A stretch of 64,000 nt of DNA, from assembly GCA_012932295.1 (NCBI GenBank), contig JAAONU010000014.1, positions 3,056,501-3,120,500 on the forward strand. Reading direction: 5' to 3'. This document shows, one piece after another, positions 50,146 to 62,306 of this stretch (its first letter is position 1; each line of letters begins with the position of its first letter). Origin of the DNA: Cyclina sinensis. Its lineage: Eukaryota > Mollusca > Bivalvia > Venerida > Veneridae. The notes below the pieces were generated by a model. The model did not search any database. It saw nothing but the letters and a program-made list of their open reading frames with translations, and was not told the origin of the DNA. The position numbers and the translations under genes are program-made.

Positions 50146-50481
50146 CTGAAATGAAAAAGACATTGCTTCCAGAAAAAAAGGTATGTATTAAAAAAGGTAT
50201 GTATTAAAAAAGCTATAAACATTGAACAGTGAAATCTTCCTTTGAGACTTTCATGTTGAGAGATCATGAAATACATGTACTGGCAAAATTTGTGTTGCAT
50301 GACAAAAAGTTTAATAATAAAAAAATGTTCAACTTTCAAAACCATTGACTGATTGATGAAGTTTTTGAGCAACTTCAAGACAGTTTTAAACTACCAGAGT
50401 GTGTTATACATTTGAATTGTAGAGTGGCTTCGTTAAGTACATTTACGGACTAATGTTTTGCAAGGTTCATTTTTGTAAGAT

Positions 50482-52346
50482 TTAAAGCGACAGACTCACA
50501 GATGTGTTGACAATGCATAAAAAAGAAAATCTTTATACATATAGAAATTGTGAAGAACATCATTGAAACTAAGTAACTGTTGATTTTTTGTTACAGAAAC
50601 ACATCACAATATGAAGCTTTACACACTTTTATCTTTAAAAAGATTTACCTTGTTAGTCATGGGGTAGATTATTTGTTTATATTGTTAATTTTGACAGATA
50701 GCACTAACATGTCTCTGTGACTCAGTGGTTTAGCTTGCCACCCTTAATTTTACTGACCAAAAGGGCATGGGTTCGAATCCTGTTGAAATGAAATTCTTTT
50801 TTCATCAGTTTTCATGATTGTACAGAAACATAAAAATTATGTTTTTATGCCCCCAAAGGGAGGCAAATAGTAATCAAATCGTCTGTCCGTCCCCATTTTG
50901 TCTGGAGCATAACTCCAAAAGTATACAGGGCATTGTCTTCAAACTTGGAATATCGCTTGATGGCAATGAGGAGATGTGCAGTGCACAATAGCCATTACTC
51001 TAGCCAAGCTAATTGTTGAGTTGTCTCTCCTTTTCAGTTTTCTGACCATTTTCTTGGAAACTTGGAATATAGGTTGTTGGTGATGAGGCGGATTGCAATG
51101 CACAAGAACCATAACTCCAGCTCACTTACATTTGGAATAATCTCCCTTTGTCATTTCTGCTTGTACGGGGCATAACTCAAAAAGTATTGGAGGTATCAAC
51201 TTCAAAGATAAATAGACCTCATTGAGGAGAAGTGCAGTGCCATGGAACCATAACTCTCTTTTGCATAATATTTGAATTATTTCCCATTAAAATTGTTCAT
51301 ACTTGATTTTTGTCCAGGGCATAACTCAAAAAGTATTGGAGGTATCAACTTGAAACTTCATATAGAAATAGATCTTATTGAGGGAAAGTGCAGTGCCTAA
51401 GAACCAAAACTCTCATTTGCATAATTTGAAATTACTGCTGGTTGAAATTTTTCATACTTTATTTTTGTCTGCGGCATAAATCAAAAATTATTAGAGGTAT
51501 CAACTTGAAACTTCATAGATAAAAGGATCTCATTGAGGATAAGTGCTATGCCCAGGAACCATAACTCTCTTTTGCATAATTTTGGAATTATTGCCCTCTG
51601 AATTTTTTCATACTTGATTTTTGTAGAGGGCATTCTTCAAAAAGCATTGGAGGTATCACCTTGAAACTTAATAGATGGATAGATCTCATTATACAGAAGT
51701 GCATTGTTAAAGAATCATAACTCTTTTTTACCATAATTTTGGAATTATTGCCCCTTGAAAAGTTTCATACTTAATTTTTGTTTGGGCATAACTCAAAAAG
51801 CATTAGAAGTATCAACTTAAAACTTCATAGATAAATAGATCTCATTAAGGAGAAGTGCAGTGCCTAACAACCATAACTCTCTTTTCCATAATTTTAGTGC
51901 TGTCAGGTTTTGTTTCTCCGGGCCATAAGTAAAAAGTATTGAAGGTATCAACTTGAAACTTCATAGATATATAGATCTCATTGAGGAGAGGTGCAGTGCC
52001 AAGAAACATAACTCTGTTTTGCATAATTTTGGAATTATTGCCCTTTATAATTTTTCATATTTCATTTTAGTCTGGGGCATAAAGTAACATGTTCCTTTAT
52101 CAATACCATACTGAAAAAGTGCCATTCAGTGGTTTTTGACGCCAGTGCAGTGGCAGTTCTAGTTTTCACAGACTGCAATTTTTTTTTTTCAAAAAGGATC
52201 AAGGTAACATCAAGTTATAAGCTACCATTGCCTTGTTTTGGGGGCATTTACGTCTGTGACACATTTCTTGTTTTATAGCACATTAACTCTCTTTAATTTT
52301 AAAGAAAAATATTTTAAAGCTAAATTCTGTGAGTCAGCCGTGTTAA
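50482..52346 (+). mobile_element. TIR element with internal tRNA-like region, copy 2 (interrupted)
   Basis: Left end TTAAAGCGACAGACTCACAG (50482-50501) and right end CTGTGAGTCAGCCGTGTTAA (52327-52346) are inverted repeats. The tRNA-like segment is best preserved here: CTCAGTGGTTTAGCTTGCC (A-box region, about 50721) and a perfect B box, GGGTTCGAATCC (50769-50780), about 75 bases in all. The element is split after ATAAAAATTATG by a foreign 1.42 kb insert (50847-52268) and resumes with TATAGCACATTAACTCTC. Without the insert it is about 440 bases. It sits in an intron of the unidentified - strand gene. Confidence 0.75.
50847..52268 (+). mobile_element. Tandem-repeat element with 'ATGCCCCC' ends, inserted in TIR copy 2
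   Basis: Starts TATGCCCCCAAAGGGAGGCA, a hairpin with one bulged base, then a TCTGTCCGTCC stretch. About eight units of 137-156 bases follow, marked by GGCATAACTCAAAAAGTATT at about 51170, 51319, 51474, 51630, 51786, 51924 and 52078. The last part holds GCCAGTGCAGTGGC then AGTTCTAG (52140-52163), and finally TTTTGGGGGCAT, inverted relative to the start. The flanks TGTTTTT (50840-50846) and TGTTTTA (52269-52275) could be a short target duplication. No coding capacity. Confidence 0.75.
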
Positions 52347-53516
52347 GTTCAAAAAGACATATACCGCTTACAAACAACATGTAATTGATATACTTGTTGT
52401 GGCTGTTCGATGTAAATGGTCACTGCTACATAGTCAATGGCTGAACTTAACTTTAGATTTTTTATTATTTCATTGCCACACAAAATGCCCTATTTTAAAA
52501 GAGTTAAAGACATTTTATCAAGCCATGAAACAAGAAAACACGGTATCAAATAAAGCACCCTTTCACATCTGTTGGTAAAGTTGAGTCCCTTAGAACATTA
52601 ACATTGAATCTGACTGATAGTTCTTGAAGTATGGTGAGCTAACATGACCTTTTTTTTTCTTGGAAAACTTCCAAAATCTTATACAAACCTGTGTTAATTT
52701 TTCATGAATATCACTAAAAATCTCAATGAAAACAAAACATTTAAACCATTTAAAATCTGGAATTTATTCAAGAGGTCAAAGAATTTCTTTTTGACCTTAA
52801 AAATCAGATTTCTCCTTTTGAAATTCAAATGTTTATTAATTCTTAAATAAAATCATTTTGAAAATAAGAAAGATGTTTGCTTGAATAATTATCATTCCTC
52901 TTAACTTGTACAAAAAAATGTGGAACAAATATTTGTTATAAATTAAACTGATGGCCTAAACTGGAATTTACAAATATATATGTCACATTTTAAAGGACAG
53001 ACAAGTTACAGCACCTGTGCTGGACATTTGCCCTAAAGTTTATGAAGTTCTTACATCTGTTTTGGTTATGTATTTTAAAGCAGAGTTTACCTATTTTATG
53101 TTTTAGGGGACAAGGGTTTAATGGTTCGTCCCAACTACTGCCATCGTGCAAATCACGACCCTAGCAAGACCATGTAATATATCTTTTTTGTCATTATTTT
53201 TATGTCAATTTTATCACTTACCAAAATGATTAAAACAAAACAATTATGATGATAAATTAGAATTATTATAATTTCTTTTTATTTTAAATATGATCATTTA
53301 AATAGTATAAAAACTTCACTAGGCAGCGGTTACTCCCGCAACTCCAGTCCAAGAGGTTTTGGAGCAACATGAAAACCTAACCCACTGTAATAGTAGACAG
53401 TTTAACCCTGAACCTGCTGAATTTTTGTAATGGATTTGCTGAGCTTTGAATTTGGAACAGTCCATTCAAAGTTTAAGGGATTTCATTTTCAAAATAAAAA
53501 AGAATGGAGCTACCAA
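52347..53516. other. Intron sequence with dispersed repeat-like stretches
   Basis: AT-rich; repeat-like, GC-richer stretches near 53110-53160 and 53325-53460 resemble dispersed clam repeats from memory. No exon is seen. Confidence 0.4.
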
Positions 53517-53567
53517 CAGTATAGAGCCTGACTGCATGGATGTGCAGACTGGCCTGACTCTATACTG
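53517..53567. mobile_element. Palindromic hairpin element
   Basis: Perfect 10-base outer arms CAGTATAGAG (53517-53526) and CTCTATACTG (53558-53567), with further internal pairing (CTGCAT / ATGTGCAG). It is probably the palindromic core of a dispersed MITE-like repeat spanning about 53380-53610. Confidence 0.6.
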
Positions 53568-53631
53568 GTGGCAAAGTCTAATCACTTTCAGTTCCAGCGA
53601 ATTGCATTTATGAAGGCAGTAGTTGACTTAC

Positions 53632-53701
53632 TCTGGTGTTCCAGGTTCACTTTCTGTCCAACTGCTTGTGCTTTCATTAGCTTCCTGTTTGGCAAGGAAA
53701 T
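53632..53701 (-). CDS. Unidentified gene, internal exon (acidic, Ser/Thr-rich)
   Basis: Acceptor TTTTTCAG ends at 53702 and donor GTAAGT starts at 53631. Two leading bases complete aspartate with the G left by the upstream exon. It reads D-FLAKQEANESTSSWTESEPGTP and leaves two bases (GA). The segment is acidic and serine/threonine-rich, with SEPGTP as a possible proline-directed phosphorylation site. Both junctions agree in phase with their neighbours. Confidence 0.75.
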
Positions 53702-54106
53702 CTGAAAAACATTGTATATTTGAAAGAAACTTATAGGTTACTTAAATTATTTAATCAATTTAATGCACATGTTGCTGAGAGAACATTTTTATACAATCTG
53801 CTTGTTTTTGGACAACTATAAGTAGTCATGACAAGTTTGCTACGATGATAAAGTCTACAGCATTATTTCACATTTAAACACTGTAACAGAAATGGAGAGA
53901 AATGGGAAAGCAGCAATCTCAGTCATTGTAAGCTGTACAACAATGATAACCACCACTTCAGCAAATCTGTTGATATCTGTAATAATTTTTTCAAAGAACA
54001 TTTCCCCAGCTCTGAGACCACTTGTCTGATTTAGTGCACATGTGTGAATCCCTAGACTGATGACAGTTTTTAGCAAAGGCTGGGGATGATAAAACCAGTA
54101 AAATAC

Positions 54107-54236
54107 CTTCAAGTTCCTTCAAGAACTGTTTGGTAATCAGATCATGAAGAGGATGTGTGGGCTTGTCAGCAATTTCTTTCTCAGCTTTTTCCAGAGCCTC
54201 TTTGATTGACAGTCCAACCCATTCTGCCTCTTGTCG
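54107..54236 (-). CDS. Unidentified gene, internal exon (predicted helical)
   Basis: Acceptor TTCTTCTTGTTTTCAG ends at 54237; donor is GTATTT at 54106. It is open in only one of three frames, reading RQEAEWVGLSIKEALEKAEK then EIADKPTHPLHDLITKQFLK and ELE. The first part is a charged amphipathic helix, possibly coiled coil; THPLHDL is likely a turn into a second helix. I do not recognise the family. With the two downstream exons it gives about 90 C-terminal residues. Upstream exons must lie beyond 54240; TIR copy 3 and the 86-base triplication are in that intron. Confidence 0.75.
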
Positions 54237-54239
54237 CTG

Positions 54240-57200
54240 AAAACAAGAAGAATACTCAAAATTGAAACTTTTAAAATTGAATGTCGTATTTCTACTGGTC
54301 GTTAGTGCCTGTTAAACTGCCATAGTTCATTTTATCTGCTCATTCACCAAATTGACCAAACACTGAGAACTGACTTGCAAATCCTGCAGATAACAGCGAA
54401 AATAAATATTATACGCTGGTTTTGATATATTAAAAAAAAAAATCAAATATACTTCATTTTTCTCTTAAGTTTAAATTGATTTTAACTCCTACAACACTTG
54501 GTCCAGCTTTTTAGAAAATGCATTTACAAATAATTTTTTTGTGATTGTTCTTTCAATTACTAAAAGTGAACAGTTTATTTTTTTCCCCTGTTAAATGATC
54601 AACTTTTAATGATTTGCAAGGGGTTCTGTTTGACTGTAAGTTTCTAAAAATTTCAGTAAAATGAAAATACAAGGGAAAGACATACAGACTGCACTATTAT
54701 AATACCTAAAGAGTTTCTTCCCTTGAACCATGTTTTTTTCCCCTTTTTATTATGCAAAAATGGATTGTTTCCCTTAGTTAATAAATACAGGAACATGAAA
54801 TGAGCATTGAAATAGATAATTAAAATTTTTATCAATAAGGTTTTATGTATTTGACAAAAAATGTTGAAGATATTGTATCTATTTTAATCAAACTGTTTTT
54901 CAAGGAGTGGTTATACTGCTAGTTGTAATAAAAGTTGAAATTTTGATACTAGGAAAAATTAAACTGAAATATTAATGGAAGTTCTAGACTGCAGTTAACA
55001 AAAATAACTAGAATTTAACTACTGAAACCAAAGGCACTCTGTCTTGCAACCCTTTTGCTTTAAATGCAGTGTGGCTGTGAAACAGTGTAAAAGAAAGTGT
55101 TAAAAGGGCTTTTAAAGTCTCCATTTTATATCTCCTCTTGCATACAGAACAAAAAGAAATATAATTCCTTAAGTACAGAACTTTGATTACACAAATTTCA
55201 AATCATTAAAACTCCATTACTGCACCAAGTAATCATTACTGAGAAGAAATAGCCAAAGTTCACATCTATTAAGGAATATATAAGTAACATACTGGTCAGA
55301 CCAGACACTGATAATGGTCAGAGATAAAATACAGAAAAATGTCAAACCTGTGCTTTATGACACCCTGAGGTACTCAAATACTTGTCAAGAATAAAGAGAA
55401 GATTTTGTACTTTTGTTTTCAAATCATTTTATATTCAGGCCCTTAGGGAAATTTCTGAGACATTTTTGTGAATTTATGACTTCTTCAACACAGAATGTTG
55501 AATGTTTGTTAATTTATGGTATGTTTTTATTGTGTAACATGGTTTACTCAGAGTGTGTTTGACTTTGTTGTATATGGATACTAATTTGTATTGGATATAT
55601 TAAATTTTGTGATTCTGAAAAAAAAGAGAAAAAAGGATACCGCATTTTAAGGTATTTTAATAAAATTAAAGAATTATCTTAATAAATAAATTATAATATA
55701 ATATGATGGCTAAAACTGGAACTGTGTTTCTTATAATGAGGAAAACTCATTGTATATTTTAACTATATGACATTATGATGAATTATACAGGAAAATCCCC
55801 TGTACAATATGTTTTGACTTTCATTTAGTGGACTGGAATCTTCTTGTCTGAACTGCTTTAATCTTTGCTGTATGGAGGTTTTATACCTAATAAGTTGAGC
55901 TGTTCCATTAAGATAGGAAAATACTGTACATGAATTGAAATAATTGTTTCGTATAGCAAGAAATATATATACTAAACACTGTCCTTTAATCTGATTATTT
56001 AATGGTTAAAATTTGTGAATCTCAGTGGTCATGCCAAGGGAAGCAACCATTAGTGTTTAAAAAATGAAGACTGGAGATAGTAACCTCCCTTACACAGAAA
56101 TTCTCCAAATTTTGCATAGATTACCTCCCTTACATTTTTTTTTTTTACTGCAGTTAAATGTGGAAATTGTTAGACTAAGATATTTGCAAAATGCCCTGCT
56201 GAAAGTGTCAAATGTATATTATTATTCACTAACAAGCAATTTGCAATTCCAAGAAAATGAATAAATGTCATGCGATTATTATTTCATGCAGCTTACTACT
56301 ATAATCTAACTGGTCTTAAAACTTATATAGCCTAAACTAGTTTGTTAAGAGTTACATTAAAGAGAAAAATGATCTTCCGAAATAGAATATTATTTTCTTA
56401 ATAATTATTGGCCAAAATTTCCTCATAACTATTATTTTTAAGCTTCAAAGCCATGAAAAATAAAGCAACTCTTTGTTTCATTGTTTAACCTTATAATGAC
56501 TTCACACTGTCACTAAACTTTTAACTATTTTGTGTTTTCCTTCGATGATAAAATCATACCAATCTTTACGAGAAAATTGAAAGGGGACAGTTATTCAGAA
56601 ATTCATTAATAACATACTTAGACTTTTTTGTCGCCGAGAGTGTCAGGTTGATCAAAAAATAAGATTACAAAAAATAGACGCAGAATTTGTTAAGGTTTGA
56701 TCACCATTATTCATTATCGAGACACTGATAATTGTGAATGAATAAAACATGTTAACTACACATTGATGAAGGAAGTCCGATATGGTGATCAAAGCTTTAC
56801 AATGAAAGGGAAAATTGTTAATGATTTAAGATAGCCCTAATGTTTTTGGGGACATCAGGAGAGAAAAACAGGGGCTTCTTTAGAAAAAAGTTAATTACTA
56901 ATTCTGGACAATGGTCACTACTCATTAAATACTGCCACTGTCGCCACAGCTGACTCTTAAATGAAAGAGGTTAAAAAATGAGTTTAAGATGTAAAATAGC
57001 TGGTGATTTGAATGTTAAAGATCTTGGCATTGTTTAACAAACAAATTTAAAAGCATCACAAAATTTTTTCAATGAAAATACAAAGCAAAGAAACATTGTC
57101 TATTTTTAGTTGTAAAGTTTTAACATTCTTGTTTTTCAAAATTTAACAACAAAAAACTTGTTAACTACACCTAGTAAACAAAACAAAATTAATATTCAGT

Positions 57201-57800
57201 GGTTTTTTGTTTTATAGTTTGTAAAATTTTTACCAGTAAAGATGTAATGAAATTGAATTTTAACCTCTTTTTACAGATTGGAATTCATATGCTTTTGTAA
57301 AAAAGAAAAAAAAAAGGTCTCACATTTTCACTGTAATTCGAGACTGTTACAAGCTGGTGTATTTATTGAGGATCTAAATAACTGGATTATTTTGAACACA
57401 TTTATTAATACAGGGTTTAAAACAAACATTTACACTTCAGCAAAATCAGCTCAATCAGTTTTGAATTCAACAGATGACAGTGGCAAAACTTTGAAGTTTT
57501 GTTTCCAATTTAAGAAAAAATGCCATCTGTTTGAGCGCTCTTTAAATGATGTCACACATTTCTGCTGTCACCATTGTTCTATAAATACATCTTTAAGCTA
57601 GAATATTTTATTTCTGTACCAAATTTTTAACTGAAACCAGAGTGAATCATCTGTTACCATGTTGTTAATCAATGTTGGAACAGGTAATTATTATGCACCC
57701 TGCTGCTGAATGGGTGTTAAAATATTATCAGATAATACATTTCTCATTAAATCTTGTTAAAGCTGCTTGTTCTATGATGGTAAAGGTACTGGCATACTCT
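54240..57800 (-). other. Intron of the unidentified gene, no exon seen
   Basis: AT-rich. Open frames at 56064-56264 and 57278-57601 on the + strand lack recognisable domains. Nothing else is supported. Confidence 0.5.
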
Positions 57801-57806
57801 GTGCTG

Positions 57807-58064
57807 AAATCAGGAATTGTCTTTATTTGGAACTATTTTGTTCTTTTGAGAGAACATTCCTACCAGAGAAAGCCTTTGTACCAACTCTTAGTAAATCAGG
57901 AATTGTCTTTATTTGGAACTATTTTGTTCTTTTGAGAGAACATTCCTACCAGAGAAAGCCTTTGTACCAACTCTTAGTAAATCAGGAATTGTCTTTATTT
58001 GGAACTATTTTGTTCTTTTGAGAGAACATTCCTACCAGAGAAAGCCTTTGTACCAACTCTTAGT
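57807..58064. repeat. Three near-identical tandem copies of an 86-base unit
   Basis: The unit AAATCAGGAATTGTC...CTCTTAGT starts at 57807, 57893 and 57979, exactly 86 bases each. Near-identity shows a recent duplication. Because 86 is not a multiple of three, the same peptide (ELFCSFERT...) appears in shifted frames; the open frames at 57672-57935 and 57767-58021 are consequences of the array. Confidence 0.95.
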
Positions 58065-58142
58065 ATAACAACTTTAGGTAATTCTGAACAAATCGAGTGG
58101 GGAGCCTTCATAATGTTTCCACAACCATTTTGCATGTAAATT

Positions 58143-58478
58143 TTAAGCAACTGACTCAAAGATGGGTCGACAATGCATATAAAAGAAAAAGTTTAACAGA
58201 CTTAAAAATTTATCATTAAAAAAATTACCCTATTCATTCATTAGTGTAGATACTTTGTTAATATAACTGTTACTATTTTGACAGGGGCAGTTATAACAAG
58301 GCTTGGTAGCTCAATTGCTGAGTTCACCACTCTTTATTGGGTTTGAATTTTGTTAGAATTAATTTTTCAAGGTGTATAGACACATAATACTATGTTTTTT
58401 CCATAGTTAACAATATAATATTAACTTCTCTTTAATCAAAAAGAAATATTAAGCTAAATTCATGTTAATTGACAGACC
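58143..58478 (+). mobile_element. TIR element with internal tRNA-like region, copy 3 (decayed)
   Basis: Left end TTAAGCAACTGACTCAAAGA, then GGGTCGACAATGCATA, aligns with copies 1 and 2. The tRNA-like part is GGCTTGGTAGCTCAATTGCT (A-box region near 58301) and GGGTTTGAATTTTG (decayed B box near 58338). It ends AAGCTAAATTCATGTTAATTG with a poorly kept right inverted repeat. This is the most diverged of the three copies. Confidence 0.6.
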
Positions 58479-58489
58479 AGTATTGAAAA

Positions 58490-59300
58490 AAAAAAAAAAA
58501 AATTTTCCGTTTCTTCATATTCAACTGATGTGGCGTTCAGGGTCTAAAGGTATTTTTACTTCCAACAGTGTTAAGTGTATCAGCAATGTGTTATAATCCC
58601 ATAAATATTTGATACCTGCATCAGTTCAATGGTTGAATGAAACTAAATCTTGATGTGTCATGAAAAATACTAAATCTGCAACTGAACTGTAAAAAATATA
58701 TTTTAATCCCATTTACTGTTTAAATCTGGTTACAGTTTATGTCCCAGCATGATTTGTGTATTTTTATCTCCATCACATTTAACCGATATCAGCATTTAAT
58801 GTCACGTTTTTATTTTGAAATACATATAAATATAACAATGTAAGTCTCCAGTTTTCTACACTCTTTATACCAATTACAATAAAATTTAAAAGGGAAAAAA
58901 TTTTTGAAGTCCGATTTTTCGTACCATATTTAAGAAAGTTAGGACTGAACTTATAAAGGCATGAGAATTAAGCTTAAAAAAGGGCATTCTTTCCTGAAGT
59001 AAGCATTCCTGTTGAACTATAAATAATTACTTTAAACAATAATTTTTCACTACATACTCTTTACTTTTGTATTCAACTTCCATAAAATCATACAGGACGG
59101 CAATTATTTTCAGAGATCAAACTATAGAAGAGAAAGTGTGCCATGAATTATGAAAAATGATGTTTTAAAAAATGTTTTCTGACTTGTCACGATCTCATTA
59201 CATATACAGCCTGGTGAAGGTCTATCATGTTATCAAACTGGTAAATCAGCCATCTTCATGACTAAATGAAAGTTACTTGAACAGCTAGTACACCAAAAAC
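58490..59300 (-). other. Intron sequence, poly-A run
   Basis: A run of 17 A near 58485-58501; otherwise AT-rich with nothing supported. Confidence 0.5.
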
Positions 59301-59304
59301 ACTG

Positions 59305-59664
59305 TTGTCTATTAATTTTTCTAGTCACCCAAAAATAGATGGACAATACTTTAAGTTCGGAAGGATTTGTAAGCCTAAAATAATTCCAAAAACATTTAAT
59401 GAAACTAATCAAAGGCCCTCTGAACCTTTTGATTGCCCTTTTCAGGATTATGCAATGAAGGCCTTAGGTCTGCTAGACAATCTGCCCCCTTCTGGTCCTA
59501 AACAACAGATGATCCCTTATTTTTCAGTTGATCCCTTTAAGAACATATGTGATTACCAATTATTATTTCCAAATATGGAAACTATTGCCAATGTCTTTAA
59601 TCCTTTTAACTTCTCTGTCACAGAATCAACATTGATTAAACAGAACAAGATTACAATCAAGTGA
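59305..59664 (+). other. Unrecognised open frame, 119 codons (doubtful)
   Basis: Preceded by an acceptor-like pyrimidine tract, TTAATTTTTCTAG, ending at 59324; from there SHPKIDGQYFKFGRICKPKI continues to a TGA-terminated frame with several prolines (PSEPFDCPFQDY, LPPSGPKQQM). Amino-acid composition is less biased than in neighbouring chance frames. It lies on the strand opposite to the host intron's gene. No family is recognised; it could be an exon of an antisense gene, a decayed element or chance. Confidence 0.2.
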
Positions 59665-59669
59665 ACTGG

Positions 59670-62300
59670 TCACAGTTTGTGTTTGATTTTTGGTAACAAT
59701 CTTTAAAACATTATATGCAAAATCAAGCTTTGACCAATTCCATCAAAGTGTTTTGATTTAACTTAGTTCCATTTCTCAAAAGCCTGGGAAATTTTACAAG
59801 TCTTTTATTCAAGAATAAAGCTCATTATTCATGTACTTAATAATAAACACAACATTAAATCACAATAATTTTCTAAATGACAAAACTTTTAAATACAACT
59901 GTCACAGAAAAAAACCATGGATTTAAGGTCCATATAATTTGTAGGAGACAAAGAGAGTTACAGTTGTTTTTGGCTAAATTGATTGTTTTTGTATTTTCTG
60001 AATCTGACATGGGCAGCTGAAACAGGCCAGGCTAAACTTTACCACTGAGTTGAGCTGTAAAAATACGATTACTGGTAATATAAAAGCTTTTTTTCTTGAC
60101 ATTCAATCTGTGAAAAAACAGCAATGATTTATCAGGAAATTACTAGCAAATGGAAATTCCATCAGAAACTTTGGTATTGATTTTGATTTAATGACAAAAT
60201 TAATTCCAATACTTAAATTTTATGACTTCAAAAAGGTTTCAAAAGGGAAAAAAAATTAAATAAATGTCTTCTTGGTTATTATGATCCAAAAACTTTGTAA
60301 CCCATTATTAATTAAACATACAATTATTTCACACTGAAACCAATTTAATATGTTCTTTAAAAAGTTGTAAGAACTCTAATAGTAAATTACTTTTCCTTGG
60401 ATTTTGAAAAACTCTAAAATGAGGGAAAGTGACATCTTGCTATCAAATTCAACTTTTCAACAAATTCAACAGTATCAAAAATGTTATCACCTTAGTCTCC
60501 TTGCAAACTCAACTACTTGATCCATCCTGCCCCTCCTAAAAAAGGGACATAACTTCCTTGCTTCCAGAACCTTGCACTATCTTGTGTCTGGGAAAATCAA
60601 GCCTTTATTATAAATTCAATTACTGAAAACAGGACTAACTCACTATCAAAATCAGGTCTCTCTTTGATGACATGTGTAATGGATTTAACATTCCTTGTAA
60701 TGATATTAGATAAATTTAATAAAAACAGACATTTTCTGTGATCAGCTAGTGTTGTACTGTCTAACTAGCCATCAATTACAGTTTATTTGTTGATTTAGTC
60801 CAGTAATCATTTTAACAGGGACATGGTCTTGATTAAGCCATATTTTCAAGTGTTTAAGAACACTTCCCTTCTTTTCATCTAGAAAATGTTTCCCAGAACG
60901 TGTTTTCTTTTCCTATTAATTTTTACCACCATTAACAGGTGGCTTATTAAAACAGTGACTAGTATTTTCTGAAACAAGTACAAGAAAAAAATCTTTAAAA
61001 TTCTCATTAAATCTAATTGCCAAAGTATCATTTTAGCTTTTCTCTTTTAAAAGCAGTTAGTACACTTTTTAAATACAGATTCTGTCAGTCATCTTGATGG
61101 AGAAAGTGGGGGAGCGATTCAGATGTGTTGGCTAGGATTTTACTGTGCACTGCTACAGTCTTGACCAAAGCTCAACACTGCGTAAAGTTGTTAACTTGGA
61201 TTTGTCTACATTTGAAGAAACACAGTTCAGTTCATTTATTGCTTCAGACATCAGTTATAAGATTGTAAAATTTTGAATCTTTACTTATTGTTTAACAAGC
61301 ATCAAAAACATTAAAAGACGCAACTAGTGAAGCTTGTCTGTTTTTTTTCTTTGAAGAAACTAAGCTTAGATATTTCTCAAAATGTATCTTCTCAAAATGT
61401 GTCTTCTCATGAATCAACTGGTTTGACCTCAGAAAGCACTCCTGTTTAGAATACAGGCAGTGTCAGATAATTGAAATTTAATTGTGCTTGATATATACTA
61501 GGTAATGAGTGGTGATCTGACCCCGTGGAACATAAAGTTGTCTTGTAGATTCATCCAGCAGACCATGTTATACATGTATCAAAACAGTCAAAAGCATCTA
61601 TAGTTTCTCTATGTGGCCATTGAGCCAGTAAATTATACAGTCAGGGCTGGGAATTTGGCTTGTTGAAGCTGATGAGAAAAACATAGACACACAGTACTTC
61701 TGAAGTGAGGGGTTTCATTCATTGCACAGTCTGACCTATGAGGCAGAAAATTATGTAAATAGCTTAGATGTTTAAGTTAATTGGCACATCAAAAGATTAA
61801 GTTTTGATGATTAGAACAGATTTTTATAAAAATATAGGAAGCAGAAATTTCAACGTATAAAGGAAAATCTACAGCAAACACAATTTTTGCACCTCCATTC
61901 ACAGAAAAGCTAAAACATCCAAAAACCCTTAGAAATAAGACTAAGATGGTTGGATCACATGATCTTTAAATGTTACATGTTTCCTTTACTGAATAATTTA
62001 TCACATACGGCAAGGACTTTTGACAGAGAAAGCCATATTAAATTGTAGGCATTAGAAATACTTTGCTATTTCAGGAATACAACATACATAGCACCCCAAG
62101 AGTGAATAATAGTTGTAAGCAGCTGATAAATATCTTGGGTGTGCATAACATGACTATTATTGTCACTGTATACCTGTGCATTGCCAAACAGACAAAAAGC
62201 AAATACAGTTCTCTCATGCAGGGAGTCATTGGACTAAATCCCTTGGGTCTCTGTGTATATCACAAGTTGTTGACCACAACTGACAGAAAATTATAAAAAC
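59670..62300 (-). other. AT-rich intron or intergenic DNA, nothing seen
   Basis: No exon, array or hairpin is supported; the 62063-62296 (+) frame is chance. Confidence 0.5.
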
Positions 62301-62306
62301 ATTTAC

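Noticed and set aside
50711..50785. Possible tRNA gene with a perfect B box
   Set aside because: Acceptor and anticodon stems do not form, and related copies at 33339 and 58300 lie in the same larger element; it is the tRNA-like part of a repeat.
59305..59664. 119-codon frame as a confident gene
   Set aside because: An acceptor-like tract and reasonable composition are not enough; no family, no partner exon, and one frame of this length is expected by chance. Kept only as a doubtful feature.
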